From Whalleya microplaca (Eukaryota; Ascomycota; Sordariomycetes; Xylariales; Xylariaceae), in NCBI GenBank assembly GCA_022497155.1, contig MU385750.1:372001-436000 (forward strand): a stretch of DNA of 64,000 nucleotides, written 5' to 3'. Under the pieces are notes generated by a model that was given only the letters and a program-made list of their open reading frames with translations, did not search any database and had not been told where the DNA came from. Positions 10,301-23,558 of this stretch are shown here, one piece after another. A program made the position numbers and the translations under genes. Within the stretch, counting starts at the first letter, position 1. Every line of letters starts with the position of its first letter.

Positions 10301-13300
10301 ACTAGGGTTTGCCTGAAGCGTATATATTATTCATGGAGTGTTACCAGTGCATCTATGCAAAGTTTCAGTGGTACTCCAAGAGGGAACTGGTTCCATGCCG
10401 GTCAGAAATGAGCCCAGAATGGTCTTTGTCTATTGTCCATCTTAGTTATCACATGTATCACAGTGATGGAGATCGGAATCATAGTCCGGTAAAATACATG
10501 CCCAGTCAAAACATACAGTATCAAACGTGGCACTTTGTTTTACGTAGAATCGTTTACCCAGGCGCCATCTCCAACCAGTTACATCAATGTACTCACCCAC
10601 TCTACCAACAACGGGTAGTTTCAGGGTTCTTTGTTAGGTTCTATGTATAGAGGTTATTCGAAGAGCATCCTTTTAGTTCTTCGTGTAACAACTGTGTTGT
10701 TTTGCTACCTTATACGTTCATCTCGTGGCAGTTAGCTAGTAAGTATATGAGAGGAAATTTTAGAGCTTACCTACACGGTATTTCTATGATACCTGCTTGA
10801 CACATTTAACTGTTACACATCTACTTTGTTTAGCCCGGCAGTAGATATGATAGTCATCACGAGGCTATAATAATGTGTGTATTTGATGTTTCCAAAGCCC
10901 CGGTCCCTTGAGTGCGTTCATGCACAAAAGCCTCCTATTATAACTATCTCTATCAATGATCATGTAATATTGAGGCTGGTTACGCAAAGCAAAATGAAAG
11001 GACAGCTATAACTCCGCGTTATAGTATTTGATTGTGGTTAACATAGGTTTGATACATTTTAATAATACCTTCATAAATGTCAAAAGATTTGCCTGCACAT
11101 CGGAACGGAAGCTGGTATGCCTCCATACAATAGATTCCAGGTATTAGGTAGTACGTACGTTATCCCACGGCGTGCTATGTTTGTGTTGTTTGTCTACACA
11201 TAGAGTATAATGAATGTCACCCATACACGCTCTCTGGGATCACAAAATCCGCTTGGCGCCTAATACTAGACGTGGAGTGGTACGAGACTACCTACATAGT
11301 AAATGTATGTTCCTAGCAAAGTTACCTACTACTCGACCACAATAAGACTTAAGACCACGGAAAGTTACGACCTAAGGAGTATCAGACAGCTCTGAGTCTT
11401 GCCACGTGAAAATTATAGCGCCACATTCAGTCCATTTTAGTAAACCCGCCTCGTAGGTATTTTTTCTCTATTGAGTTAAAACAGGCTGGCTAACGCAATT
11501 CTGATACTGTTATGAACGTCGGGCAGAGTTCTAAACCACAAATTCGACTAAAGTTGTGTTAGGGGAACTTTAAGAAGAATTTGGAGGCTTACTTGACTAT
11601 GAGGGCAGAGCTGATGCCAAATTAGATAGAATAGAGAAAATCTAAATCAGCACGGTAGCTCCTAAGTCGACTAGAAATGACGAAGTCAGGTAGTATTCCG
11701 ATGAGATTGTTCCAGCTTGGGGCGACATAGGTAGTAGCAATCCGACTGAGGGCAGGTCGAAGAGTGATAACCGCTTTTTGATTTTGTGGTTATTTTGGCC
11801 CGAGAAAGACTAAGCTACGCATTTTGGCTCTAATGAATAAGAGTACTGTCCTTGAACCTATCGTCTGCCTATCGAGATTTTCCAGTATACCAGATCATTT
11901 TTAATCTAGATCTAACAAGGAAGACAGCCACGATTCAGCTCTAAACTGGGTGTTGTCATGAGAGAGAACGGTCAATGTCATATACGTGAAGATCAGGTGC
12001 TGGCGCAATAGTTCACATCAGCAAAGGCTATTCTACCAGCACAACGTGCGAGACATAAGGTGGCCTTAAACTTCTCAACCGAATACAATAATGATAACCA
12101 TGTGATAATGCTGCACCCAAAGTCTTACCACTCGATGTACACATCCTCGAGGGGCCACGTTAAACATAGCACTAGCAATATCAGAAATTTGGCTGTCAAT
12201 CAGCAGATATTCCATTGTGAGACTGGAAACCACAGCTAGCGTCGTGTACGTTCTTCACGCCTGATTCCAAACCTGTTGGTGCTCTATTTTATCGTCAGCT
12301 TCCGACGGCACACGTACAGTCGTTTACAATAGTCTCAAACAAGGTCCGTCACATTCCCTTATACTTTTGAAGGATTCTCTTGGAAGGCAATCACGGGGTA
12401 GAGATGGCATTGGAAAACTGATACAGTAGAGAGTTACTGTTGAATCTTGACCACTCCCGGCACTTTTCCAAGAGTAAGGTTCTAATCCACCATATGCGCA
12501 GAGTGGCATGAGCATACAAATGTCGACTCGAAGACGGCCACAAATACCTTGGCGCAAGGCTGGATGATCTCGCGCCCGGTCCTGTAGTGTGATTCTACCT
12601 TAGTGCAGAGAACTTCTCAAAGTAGGAGCCTGCTTTGATTCTGGTGACGAGTTCTCAACGAGCTCTGGAGAAGCAATTGTTTAATTCACCATCTAGCCCC
12701 CATGACAAATTGGATCCTGAATAAGGCCTGGAGCAGGAGGGCTTCTCTAATCAGCCCGATCAGCCCACCCGATCTACGAAGCCTGAATTCAGATACAACC
12801 AAACACCAGGGCGGCAGAATCGGGGGCAAAAGGTACCATCCAACCCAGACACTAAGACATCGTTATACGAGTCTGGCTCCAGGTGGTAAGTGAGTGTTTA
12901 TTGTACTGGTAAACTGAAACAGCATCATAGGTTTTGATTATATTAAGATTATTTAAACAAACTCCACAATGTATTTTCTTGCTGCGGAAACATGGAAACA
13001 TGTAATGGTTAAATAACCGCGTTACCCGGAGAAAGCAGGACTCAGCAATAACTTATTGCAAAATTCCCTAGGCGAGTGAATAATGTTCAGTAGTATTTTA
13101 TGAAAGTCGCCATAACAGCAAACACTATAAACAAAGCCTGTCAGCAGGCCCATACAAAGATTATTAGTGAATAGGATACATACCGTTGATTGTGTAAAAC
13201 CTCTATGGCTTTAGGGCCCCTGAGGTTTAATTAAACTCTATTATACAATACAGTATGTGGCCTCTCATATTCTGATAAAAATGCATAAGATGGTCAAGAT

Positions 13301-14344
13301 CATAAGCTTATCGATTGATTACTCGTGAGTACGTGAAAGTCATCATTACCTTTAGTACAGAAAGCTTACTGGCACAAGTTACAGCAACAAGGGGTTAAGT
13401 TTTATCGTATACACGGTCTCTCGCGCAAAGGAACTAGGCAAGCCGGTTTAAATCACGGGATTATTAACTACCTAACGTTCGAAGGCTGAAGTTCTCAAGT
13501 ATTCTTCTAAATGCCACGAAACGATAGTTTCCTGTTGCTATCCCAGTATCAAGAGTCTCAATGCCGTGTCTTCTCAAAATAAGCATAAAATTAAACCCTC
13601 ATATGAACACTGCAAGTCCCTGAACTGTATCGATTTTGCCCTTCGTTACCGTTAATGCAAGGTATGAATAATCACATTGCAGAACCTGCCACGTCCACCT
13701 ATCACAATATCACTAACCTCCTTTAGTCGCCCGACCTGCCTTAGGTGAACTGCAATACAAATAGCCCACGTTAGACAGCCAAGACCATTATCGCAAAAAA
13801 GGCTACGCATGCGACATCGCCAATAGGACCAAGAACTTGTGTCTCTAAAACATTACAATTCGCTATGCTACCCTCGCTACGATTTAACAAACCGGGTCCC
13901 ATCCTGTACGCAATGCAACCGATCTCAGCAATGCCAGTCTGTTTTCGAGGTATACTATGCCAGTCCAGATGAGCGCCGTCTCCATCTCGAGAATCGACCA
14001 AGAATAAACTGGACCTTTTCGCTGACAATCCCTCAATCTGAGATCAAACACTGTTATGTTTTCGCTGATTCCAATTCTGTACTGTATACAGCCAATGCAA
14101 TATATGCATGTGTATGCGCTGTCCAACCCAGCCGAACCCATGGTAATTAAGTAAAAATAGCATAGACAGAAACAACAAAAATCAAGAACGCAAGAATGGG
14201 TATACAACGCCTCGATCAAATGCGTATGCGGATGTAGATGCAATCAGTATGGGATGATCATCCCCCACGGCTTTCGTTTCTCGTCATCCGTTGGGGTGGT
14301 GTGTGTGCGTTCGTTCGCTCATTCATCGTCGTTAATCAACGTTT
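5762..14344. other. gene desert rich in microsatellites
   Basis: About 8.6 kb with no gene I can support. 5.98-8.72 kb is dense in simple repeats: AATAAG hexamers (5986-6030), GTAG/GTAT-type tetramers (6110-6600), a (CT)n run (6640-6666), GGTT repeats (7140-7200), an uninterrupted T40 tract (7332-7371), GGCT repeats (7965-7990), ATAC repeats (8515-8536) and CTACTG repeats (8640-8715). 9.4-13.8 kb is compositionally ordinary, without long open frames or recognised motifs; it may hold decayed sequence or non-coding transcripts. The first part is the 5' flank of the minus-strand gene starting at 5761. Confidence 0.5.
5986..8716. repeat. cluster of microsatellites and homopolymers
   Basis: A run of independent simple-sequence tracts with di-, tri-, tetra- and hexanucleotide units and a T40 homopolymer at 7332-7371, separated by short unique stretches. 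Tetranucleotides based on GTAG/GTAT recur on both sides of 6.5 kb. Confidence 0.75.
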
Positions 14345-15109
14345 TCATCGCCCGAGCAGCCAACCCATTTTTTTGCCACCATTACTATGGTTAGGCTTCT
14401 CCGTTGCCTCCTCCTCGTCGCCGTCGAGCTCCAGCCGGTACCGTCTCACGCTCCCGGAGTCGTCGTCAAACGTCAGCCGTCGGTTTGCCTTAGGCACGAA
14501 GCAATCCGGGATTATGTGCTTCATGAACCAACCCTTAACGCCTTGGCTTGCGGCGTCGATGGCGGCGTACTCTAATCTCCGGGTGTGGTCACTAGTCCAG
14601 TAGTGCGTAGTTTGCGGCGGAGGAGGATATGACGGCCCAGGTTCAATAGTGTCGTCGTCGCTGATGGTCTCTGGTGGCGGAAAACAGTAGTACGTGGTGG
14701 GTACTTGCTGCTGTGATGAGGTCAGGTGCAGAGCCTGTCCGCTCAGCCGTCGCCCGTGCGGGCTCGGCGTTGACCTCGTCGCACGCTTCACGGAAGAGCG
14801 TGTCCGTGGCCGCGTCTGCGAGGAGCTCGAGGATATGGCGGAGTTCCGACGCCGTGATGACTGGGAGGTTCCAGACCTCGATCCTGAGCGGATTGATTCG
14901 TAGCCCGAGTCGTGCCGGCGTATTGGTTCAGGCTCGAATCTGTCCTCCTTTACTGTAGGCATCTGAGTTTCCATAGCTGCCATTTTCGCCGTCGCCGGTT
15001 CATATAGCTCGAGATCATGGAAGCTGTGATATGTGACATCGGATTCGGCAACACTAACAGCCGTATAAGATCCGCGGTGATCTGTGGAGAATGGAGAGAG
15101 TCGAGACAT
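14345..15109 (-). CDS. Conserved fungal protein of unknown function, 254 aa
   Basis: The ATG at 15109 (MSRLSPFSTD) is chosen because the longer open frame begins only with GTG at 15175. The N-terminal two thirds are Ser/Arg-rich and probably disordered, with short polar repeats (SGSRSGTSQSSRRR) and the SDDDTIEPGPSYPPPP linker. Residues about 169-229 are the dense, likely folded part: an HYWTSDHTRRLEYAAIDAAS helix, VKGWFMKHIIPDCFVP, then FDDDSGSVRRYRLELD followed by an acidic tail. This block reads like a conserved segment of uncharacterised proteins in filamentous ascomycetes, by recall only. There is no signal peptide, membrane segment or catalytic motif. The reading frame is intact and the composition matches the island. 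No function is proposed. Confidence 0.7.
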   Translation of the reverse strand: MSRLSPFSTDHRGSYTAVSVAESDVTYHSFHDLELYEPATAKMAAMETQMPTVKEDRFEPEPIRRHDSGYESIRSGSRSGTSQSSRRRNSAISSSSSQTRPRTRSSVKRATRSTPSPHGRRLSGQALHLTSSQQQVPTTYYCFPPPETISDDDTIEPGPSYPPPPQTTHYWTSDHTRRLEYAAIDAASQGVKGWFMKHIIPDCFVPKANRRLTFDDDSGSVRRYRLELDGDEEEATEKPNHSNGGKKMGWLLGR

Positions 15110-18100
15110 CCTGCTGAGCCTGGCCGCTTTCTTGATGCATGGGAATGCTAGTCTGGGGATATAGACGGAATTCACAAGCGCTCTTTAAATCTCGAACGAA
15201 AATGAAAACGCAAAAGAGAGGGCTGGTGCAAGCGATATTTGTGGTTCGCTAGCATAGGTCGCATTCGACGCCGGAGAGAAAGACCATTGCCGCGGTGAAG
15301 CAAAACAAATATGGTGAATAGAATATCGGAGGCCAGCAGCGAGAAAGTTGCGGTCTGAGATCAAGTTACCCCAAAATGGAGATATGATGTGTTTGATACC
15401 AATTTCCAGAAGACGGTCAACACAACCCAAGTGGATACATGCAACTTTCTATGTATGCAGGCCTGTCGATGTCCTCGTGCCTGGGGTGGAGGGTTGCAAG
15501 CATTTGATAGTTTGCTATTGGCAGGAAGCATATGAGGCTTCCCCGTGCTGCAGATCTCGACGGAGGTAAAGCGTTGTCATGCAGGAGTAGCGCTGGGATG
15601 TGGGAATCTCAGCCCCCAAAGGACTGGGAAGAGGATCGCGGGTATTCCCACAGACAACACAGATCGGAGCAGAACCCGAATGACGATGCACGCACTATGC
15701 GCAGACACAAGTGCAGAATCATGAACTATGAGATGATCTCTAACGATTATCGAGCTTGGTTCTGCTTAGTGCAGAACCGCAAAACGAGGACTTGATTTAT
15801 TGAAATATTAGTTTCTAAATTTGTTGGGTGAAGAAGCGGTCTGGCATGGCTTGACTCCTTTAGGAAATAAAGCAGTTATCGTGACCCCGCTGGTTGGCCG
15901 AGGACCCCACGTTGTTCAACGTTGTTGGTTATGGTGGCGGCGGAGTGCAGAAATCGGAGACGGCCGGCCAGCCTTCTGAGAACTATGGTGAAAAGCCGTC
16001 TTTTGTGATGTTCGAAAGATACGGTGTATCAAAGTTCTCAGTGTAAATTGTTGCTAGCGCTGTTGACTTGTGCGTGTGTGTATGTACGTATGTGTGTGTA
16101 TATATATATATGTATGTATGTATGTATGTACATACGCATGAATATGTTGCTCACTTAGGCCTTAGATCTTGTAGCGGCATTGGCTTCCTTCAGCTTTAAG
16201 CTTGACGATGGTGCGGATTCCGTGGTGTTTTGAGTGGTCGCTGTATGTAAATGGGTTTGGGTGTAATCCGATGTCGCTATCGCTTGGCAGTGGATAACAA
16301 AGCGATCGTCCCACGATGTATGCGAGAAACGGTGCAGAGTCGAACTGGGGATACATGTAGATATGTAGGTATGGTTGTTAATTGTTGTTCGTGATCGTGG
16401 CATACATGCTAGGTGTATTATGAAGGTGGCGTGGCGGAGTTGTTCACTTTTAGGTATCAAAAGGATCTCTGTCGCTTATATTGGATTCCACGGTATTTTC
16501 TATTTTCAGCTGCTTGAGTGTTCCTGCATCTTCACATGTTTCTTGGCTTCCTCGCATGGCCAGCTCGATTGTACAAAGAGACGGGGGGCTTGGTCGGCAT
16601 GGCTTCCCTGCCAGCCCGTCACAGGGGCCCATCAATCATGGGCCGTACATACATTGTATTCGACAATATCACCCTGTACCTACTATCTATGCATTGCGCG
16701 CCGTCCATGGTTGCTCAGCTTGATCGAAGGGCCAATTATTACATGTCGCGTATCTGTTGGTGAAACCCGGTCAGAACGTTATTCTGCCCGTCCCATGGGT
16801 TCCACTGCTGTCCAAAGCCCACTAGGCGAGCGACTTTGACCTTTTAACAGCTTGTGTCATCCAATGCTTGTTCGCAGGCGGACCACGTCAGTCTCTCATT
16901 CCGAGGCCCGCCCACATGCCTGCATGTCAGACAGGGCCATTGCCGAACCTTTTGTCGACTCTAGCAACAAGCTGGCCTTCCAGGATCAACCAGGTGCTGC
17001 GACTTCAAGCTGAGCCGAGGTCGATGGAGTGTGCAAGGTGATCACCCATGGGGAAATACCGGTTCAAATACCTTTCAAGGTCACACAGCCGCATTCGACG
17101 CTCTGTCAACACTGTCACCCAACCTCGGGAGGACCTCTATGCAGGGTCTGCAGAGTGAGAATCTGAATGATGACTTACTTACCTGAGCATGAACTTGATG
17201 CACGTCACAGCTTAGGCAGAATTACTATGTATTCAGCTACCCGAACACGACATGCGGTGCGCTCGTCCAACTCAGACTTGGTTGGCTCGGCCATCTTGTT
17301 CAGGTGCAACTTGACGTGGAAGACGAGCTCCTGGAATGTACAACACCACAACAGTCGAATCTCGGTTCTCTCTTATTGTTGCAGCAAGTTACATGATTAG
17401 TATTAAACAAACCAGACGTCTGCTTAGCGTAAGGTTAGTGTAGATATTCCCTGTTGGATTCGACCCTTATTGTTAGCTACCTTCATAGAGCTACAAGCAA
17501 AATGGACAGTGTCCTACCTCGCTCATTCATTGTCATCTTACATGGGCAGTTTCCTGCAATTACACATGTGGTGAGAGGTCCTGGAGTTCTGCAAAGTGGT
17601 GTACTCTTTCCTTTTTATCAGTGTCGCTATTGGCTGGATTTCCATCGATTCTTTGCAGAAGTATCCTCACCAGGTCGTCAGATACCTAAGCTAACTGTGC
17701 ATATATCCCGAGGGTTATCTGCAAACAGCATCCATCACATAAGATTATAGTCGACCTCATACCAATAGATAGGTTGCACAGCTCAATACATGGTGCGAAG
17801 TTCATGTTCGAATTCCTAACAGAGGACTACTACCGAAAGCCCAGCAACCCACCCACCTCCTATTATGAATAGGTAGCATCTTAGCATTCACGTTTAATCA
17901 AAAGTGAGAAGTTCTGAGAAGCCTCTCCAGTTGCAGAATTATTATCCACGCGTGTGATGCATAGTTACTGCCGATGGCCAATGTATTTTCAGGGAACATC
18001 TGGTACCCTGATTATTTATCATACACTGCCCGTACCGAATATACTTCATCTTGTCGTGAAAGTCCCTTGGCTGTTTAACCAATAATGATATCGAAAAATA

Positions 18101-18847
18101 TCACATTGGCGACCAAATAATTCGCGATCTCCTCTATTGATGGCACAATATATGATACAGCATCTCTTTGTCTGTACGCTGGTTTTGACCGATGCTGCAG
18201 CGCCCCGCGAAAGCAATATCCAATACAAGGGGTACTCCCACGAGCATCACGATTCCCGTTCAAGGGATCTTCAGTAAGGTAGAGCAAACACCGCCGGGTA
18301 TATATGAATAATTTGAGGAAAGTGAGATCATCGACTGGGTAGTGATTGAATGCCGCTGTTGTACGACGTCGATCCGATGTACCAGTGTGTTGCAATGTGA
18401 GCGTTTGGGGTATAAAACAACACAGATGTTACACGAGGAGCTAACTAAATGGTCTGGTCGAAGAACAGACTGGTATACAGAAAACTAATGAAGATTACTG
18501 ACATGGGGTGTGTTAAACTGGGGTAATTGGTAAGTCATGCTTGTCTATAAATAGTTAAAGATCCCTTGAGATCCTTTAGACTTAATACGTAATACAACTT
18601 ATGCTTGCTCTTCTAGTTTACCAGGATGTTGTAATTGCGAATCGGTGACTTCATGCCCAGTGCTATTTAGCAAGGCGTGGTAAGGGGTGATATTATCCAA
18701 GGAGGCTGCTCGGTTAACTTCCATGAATTAAAGTTGGTCGCCTCTAATAAAACAAACAAAACAACAACCAAATAAATTAAATTTACCTAAGTCTTTAGTT
18801 GCTCTTATTTTCTATACCAGACATGAATTCTAAAGACAAAAGGAAAC
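15110..18847. other. intergenic
   Basis: No supported gene. Short open frames up to about 150 codons exist but show no domain, signal peptide or biased composition. A GT/AT microsatellite lies at about 16065-16135. GC content is normal, so this stretch is not RIP-affected. Confidence 0.45.
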
Positions 18848-18849
18848 TA

Positions 18850-20013
18850 CCATGGGTCCCGAGGTCACGGGCTATCCCTAGTGCCGGGACCGCAAAAATC
18901 AGCCATTTCTATACAAAACTTACTGTTTTTTATAAGCTATTATAACTTCACTTTAATAGATATAAATCTAATACTTTACATATAAATATTTTAATGGTAA
19001 AATAGTAATTTAAAAATAGGATTAGAAATTTTAAAAAATTATATATATAGTTTAAATATACTTAAAAATAATAAAGTTTAATATATAAAAATTATTATAT
19101 TAAATAATATATATTAAATCGAAAATAGAATTAAAAAATAATAATAAATATTTTTAAATATTTATATATATATAATTAATAAAAATATAAAATGATTTTA
19201 TATATTTATAATATTTATAAGAAAATATAATATTATAAATATATTAAATAAATCTACTTTAATATTAAAGTTTAAAAATAAAATAAAATAATGTTTAATA
19301 AAAGGTAATTTTTATAAAATATATTATCGTTAAAATAATGTAAATTAAAAAGAAAAAGTTAAAATTTTAATGTAAGTAATTTTATATTAAAGTTTAAAGT
19401 TTTTCGGTATTTTTCCCATAGTAAAAAGTCTCCATTTTTACTTCACTTTTAAGACATTTTTTATATACGCTTTAATATAACTCGGATTTAAAATTTGTTT
19501 TAAAAATAATATTATTTTATATTTATATAGCTTAATATAATTTTAAAATTAATTTTTTCGATTTTTTTTAATTTTTAAAATTAACGTTAAATATAAACAT
19601 TTTATATAATAAATATTATTTATAATATTTAAAATTATATAGTAAAATAAAATATTTAAATTTTTTTTTAAAATCTTTTATTATAATTATAACTTTATTT
19701 TATATTAATAAAAAACCCTTATAATTTTACGATTTTTCCTTAATTTATTATTTAAAATTAAACTTTTATTTTTATTTTTTATAAATTTTATTTATTTTAT
19801 TTAATTATATAAGCTTAATATAATCTATTAATTATTTTTTATTATTTTTTATAATATATATTAACCGTTAAAATATATAAAATAAATGGCCGCTTAATTT
19901 TAAATTATATATATAGCTTATAATAACTTGTTAAAAATGGTGACTTTTATATATAAACCGTTGATTTTTACGGTCCCGCCACTAGGGGTGGCCCGTGACC
20001 TCGGGATTTATGG
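18850..20013. mobile_element. TIR DNA transposon 1 (Tc1/mariner-Fot type), AT-mutated, 1164 bp
   Basis: Flanked by TA on both sides (18848-18849 and 20014-20015). The ends are inverted repeats of about 55 bp: the left begins CCATGGGTCCCGAGGTCACG and the right, read inward on the opposite strand, begins CCATAAATCCCGAGGTCACG. Differences are mostly C/T or G/A. The interior is almost pure A/T with stops in every frame, as expected after RIP, so no transposase can be read. A TA duplication and long TIRs fit the Tc1/mariner superfamily (fungal Fot/pogo type). At 1.16 kb it is shorter than an autonomous Fot-like element (about 2 kb), so it may be a deletion derivative. Confidence 0.82.
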
Positions 20014-20548
20014 TAGCAAATTAAAGTAAATCACTCGTGTAATAACACATAAAACCTTAAAATTGTTTCGATATACGTTAACACAAAGGATATGAGATTA
20101 ATTTTAAAGACAAGTTAGGAGTTCAAGTTACCTCTGTCTTAAAAAGGAGGTGGAGTTTATAAAATAAATGAGGCTACACATGCTAATGTATAGTGAATTA
20201 AATTATATTAATCAATAATTAATCTGGTTTGCATGCTCTCAACTTACTGAATAGATATTCGTCGGGCGGCGTAACGACAAGTAGCATTTATGTTGCTAGA
20301 CCTATAAGCATAGACCGAGTCATATTTAGGCAGGCATTTGCAGAAGTTAGGCTTCACAAAACGGACGAAGTCTGCTGAAAAAAAAATGCGGACCATAATT
20401 ATCACAATAGATAGTATAACTGAGGTATCATTATGAGAGTCCCAAGGCGAAGCCTAACCTAGGTAAATTACTAGCCACCCTATAATCCGATGAAGTCATC
20501 GGCGATTACCAATGTTAAGCCATGGTAAGGCGTAAAAGAACTTACATG
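20014..20548. other. spacer between two TIR elements
   Basis: About 530 bp of less AT-rich sequence between the two TIR transposons; no gene or repeat recognised. Confidence 0.5.
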
Positions 20549-20550
20549 TA

Positions 20551-22794
20551 CCATGGATCCCGACCATTCGGGACACCCTAGGTGCCGGGACCGTAATAAC
20601 TAAATTCCGCCATATAAAAGTCACTATATTTAAATAATAATAGAAAATCAATAACTTGTCTAAAATAAAAATAAAAATTACTGTTTAGTAATATTTCTTT
20701 TAATTAGTTTATTAGTTTATTTGGCATTTTAATTATCCTACCGGAACAAGTTTATTTTATAGATATAAATAAGACTTAAATAAAAAAATCTTTCTCGGAA
20801 TCCTTTTTTTCGGAATCTTTCTTTTTTATATCATTTATAATAACTATAATCTCCTCTTAAGTATTATTTACAGCTTCATTATCTTTTTATTTCTCCTTCC
20901 AGATCTCTTAAAATATTTAAAAATATTAGTTTAAATTAGAAACTCGCCGTTTTTTTTTCTTTAGCTTCAAATATTTAACCTCCTTTTTTAAACGCTTAAT
21001 CTCCCTATTTTTTAATAATAAATTTATATTTAACTTTTCTATACGATTAATAAATTTGCAGATCTTATAATTAAAACCTGGTATACGTTTTTTAGCTAAA
21101 TTTCTAATTTAACGCCTTATAATTAGTATAAAAATTATATCTATATAAGCTTGCTAAAATTTAGTTTTATTTACTTTCTCTTTATTTTATTAGATTTTTA
21201 AATAACTTAAAGCCTTTTTTTTTAATATTAGCTAGTTTTTTATAACTTTAAAGCTAAAATAAATATTCCTTATAATAAAAGCCTCACTCCTAATTTAAGT
21301 ATAAGTCTTTATAAAATTCAGCTTATTTACCGGAACTAAATTAATCTAATAATTATATTTTTTTAACAGATTTCGATATCGGCGTTTAAGCTAATTAAAA
21401 AAACCATTATCTAATAGTTAAAAGCTATAAGAAATATATGCTAAAAAAAGCAAAAGAAAATATTATACTTAAAGCAAGTAATTATAAAGGCATCTTAATT
21501 AAGTAAAATTAGTTATATACTTTAATATTAGCCTATAATAAATTTAAAAGAATCGGAAAAATATAAAACCAACTAAAATAAATAAAAAATCAAATAAACT
21601 TACTATCTTATAACTCTTATATTTATTAAAGATAATTAGCTATAATTTTATTCGGTTATTAGTAAAAAGTTTAGTTTAAAATATAAATACTTGCTTAAGC
21701 TAATTAACAATAATTTTATTATTAGTCTAATCTTTTTTTAAAATAATATAATATTAAAGAGCTATTTTCTCAAATTCTCTTGCAAACTAGGTTATTTAAA
21801 GCTCTTTACCTTTAAAGATAATACCTGGTTTAAAAGTAATACCAGTTACGCTAACGCATTTAAAAAAAAGGGTTATATACAGCTTTAAAGGCTTTTTAAA
21901 AACGCTTGTTTTATTACTAAACTACCTAAAACTAAGCAATCGAGGCTTAGAATATATAATTAATAATTTAACGCTAAATTTCGATAATAAAGACTTATAT
22001 ATTATATATAACTATTAAGCCACCCTTATTTATATTATAAGTTAGTTTAAAAAAATAAAGCTATACCTACCCTTTTAAACCTAGAAATACTAATTAATAA
22101 CTTTTAAAGTAAATAAATTAAAGCGTAAAGCTTTAACTCTTTGCCTAATTTTAATTAATATCAAAAAATTACGCTATATAAAACCCTAGGTCTAGTTTTT
22201 GCTTAAAAGAGCTGGGGCACTAGCTATAACGCGTGTAATAATACGTATATTTGAATATAAAAGGGTATAACTTAATATTTCCTGATTAAGAATTTATTTA
22301 ATAAGCCGTTTTTCTTATTATTTTATAAAATAATTGCCGTAATTAAATTTAGTTACTAATATCCTGCTATAAATATATATAAAAAAGGTTAATTATAAAA
22401 TACCTTATTTCTAACCTAATATATAAACTAATAAATGATTTTTTTAAATATTTATAACGGCTATAACTATATTTATATTTATATAAAAAGGTATCGTAAT
22501 TAGGGGTTATAGTATTAAGATATCTGGTATTAAAATTAAGGTAAGTGAAAAGATAATATATATGCGAAAAGACACCTTATTAATAGTTTTAATTAATTGC
22601 TTTCCGCCACTCGAAAAAATTTAAAAAAAAATATATTAATATTCAAGCAATTATTTAAAGCTATAGAAACTCTCGTTTTATTATATTAAATTTTAGCCAA
22701 GAAATATGTAAGTGAAAGTGGAGGGTTTTATATAGTGATCGCTGATTTTTGCGGTCCCGGCACCTAGGGTGTCCCGAATGGTCGGGATTTATGG
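20551..22794. mobile_element. TIR DNA transposon 2 (Tc1/mariner-Fot type), AT-mutated, 2244 bp
   Basis: Flanked by TA (20549-20550 and 22795-22796). The terminal inverted repeats are about 46 bp and nearly identical: left CCATGGATCCCGACCATTCG, right (inward) CCATAAATCCCGACCATTCG, both continuing through CCTAGGTGCCGGGACCG. The TIR contains its own small palindrome (TCCCGACCATTCGGGA). The length fits an autonomous Fot/pogo-like element, but the interior is AT-saturated with stops in all frames and no transposase motif is readable. Its TIRs are clearly related to those of the element at 18850-20013, so the two belong to one family or sister families. Confidence 0.85.
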
Positions 22795-22796
22795 TA

Positions 22797-23558
22797 AGTG
22801 TTATAACCATAACCGCATCATGGATCAAATCAAGCCGCAGACGAGATAAGGTTTACAGCATACACTCACGTATGGACTACTATAGCTAGAGGCAGGGCTT
22901 TAGTATAGGTACTAATTGTATATTTACAGATAGATGGGGAGGAAAGCTATTTCAGACTATAGGAATTGCTTAGAAAACTTAAGCCGGGTGCCCCGCCGGG
23001 CGGTGACCATTCTGCCGTACCGTTGCCGATTGACATACGGGAGTACGTAGCAACAGGTGGTCTGTGCACCACAGGTACGTACCTCCCGTAACTCATACTA
23101 GATAATTGCTTTTCTTTACCGAAAATCAATACTAAGAAAGGTATTATCTTATGTCTAAAGACGATTTTAGTTTTTCCTAAATAGTTTAAAGTTTTATAAA
23201 GTAAAGACACGGTTACGCTTTTTTAATCGGAATGAATTTTTACATTAACTTAATTATAAATATGTTAACATACGTTATATAAGGCTAATAAAGGTATAAA
23301 TTTACATATAGCTACCGCTTATAGGTGTATATATAAAAAGGGCTTTACGCTTATAGCTTTTTAAATTAATTAAGCCATTATGTTTTTAATAGTTCGTCTT
23401 ATATTAATAAAAGGGCGTAAAAAAATAAGCTTAAATATAATATTAAATCGTGTATTTTTAAGTGTGCATAAGTATATAATAAAAAGTGATGTCGTGATAT
23501 TAAAAAGCTAAGACTATATAATATAACCCTTTAAGTTAAAAACTTTAACTATAAACCG
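22797..23558. other. spacer with imperfect palindrome
   Basis: A short GC-balanced patch (22800-23110) followed by AT-rich sequence. It contains the inverted repeat at 23036-23090, listed separately. No gene supported. Confidence 0.45.
23036..23090. repeat. imperfect palindrome, about 55 bp
   Basis: Outer arms TACGGGAG and CTCCCGTA, then TACGT/ACGTA, then an inner GGTGGT...ACCAC pair around a short CTGTGC loop. It could form a hairpin in DNA or RNA. No link to a known element end was found. Confidence 0.6.

Noticed and set aside
10309..10650. 113-codon plus-strand open frame
   Set aside because: No recognisable family or composition bias; expected by chance in an 8.6-kb non-coding stretch.
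13771..14243. Overlapping open frames on both strands (about 85-119 codons)
   Set aside because: None has a recognisable domain, and they overlap each other without a preferred frame.
16375..16839. 154-codon plus-strand open frame
   Set aside because: No domain; overlapping frames in other phases are also open; no convincing start context.
17454..17750. 98-codon plus-strand open frame
   Set aside because: No family recognised and no splice or promoter support.
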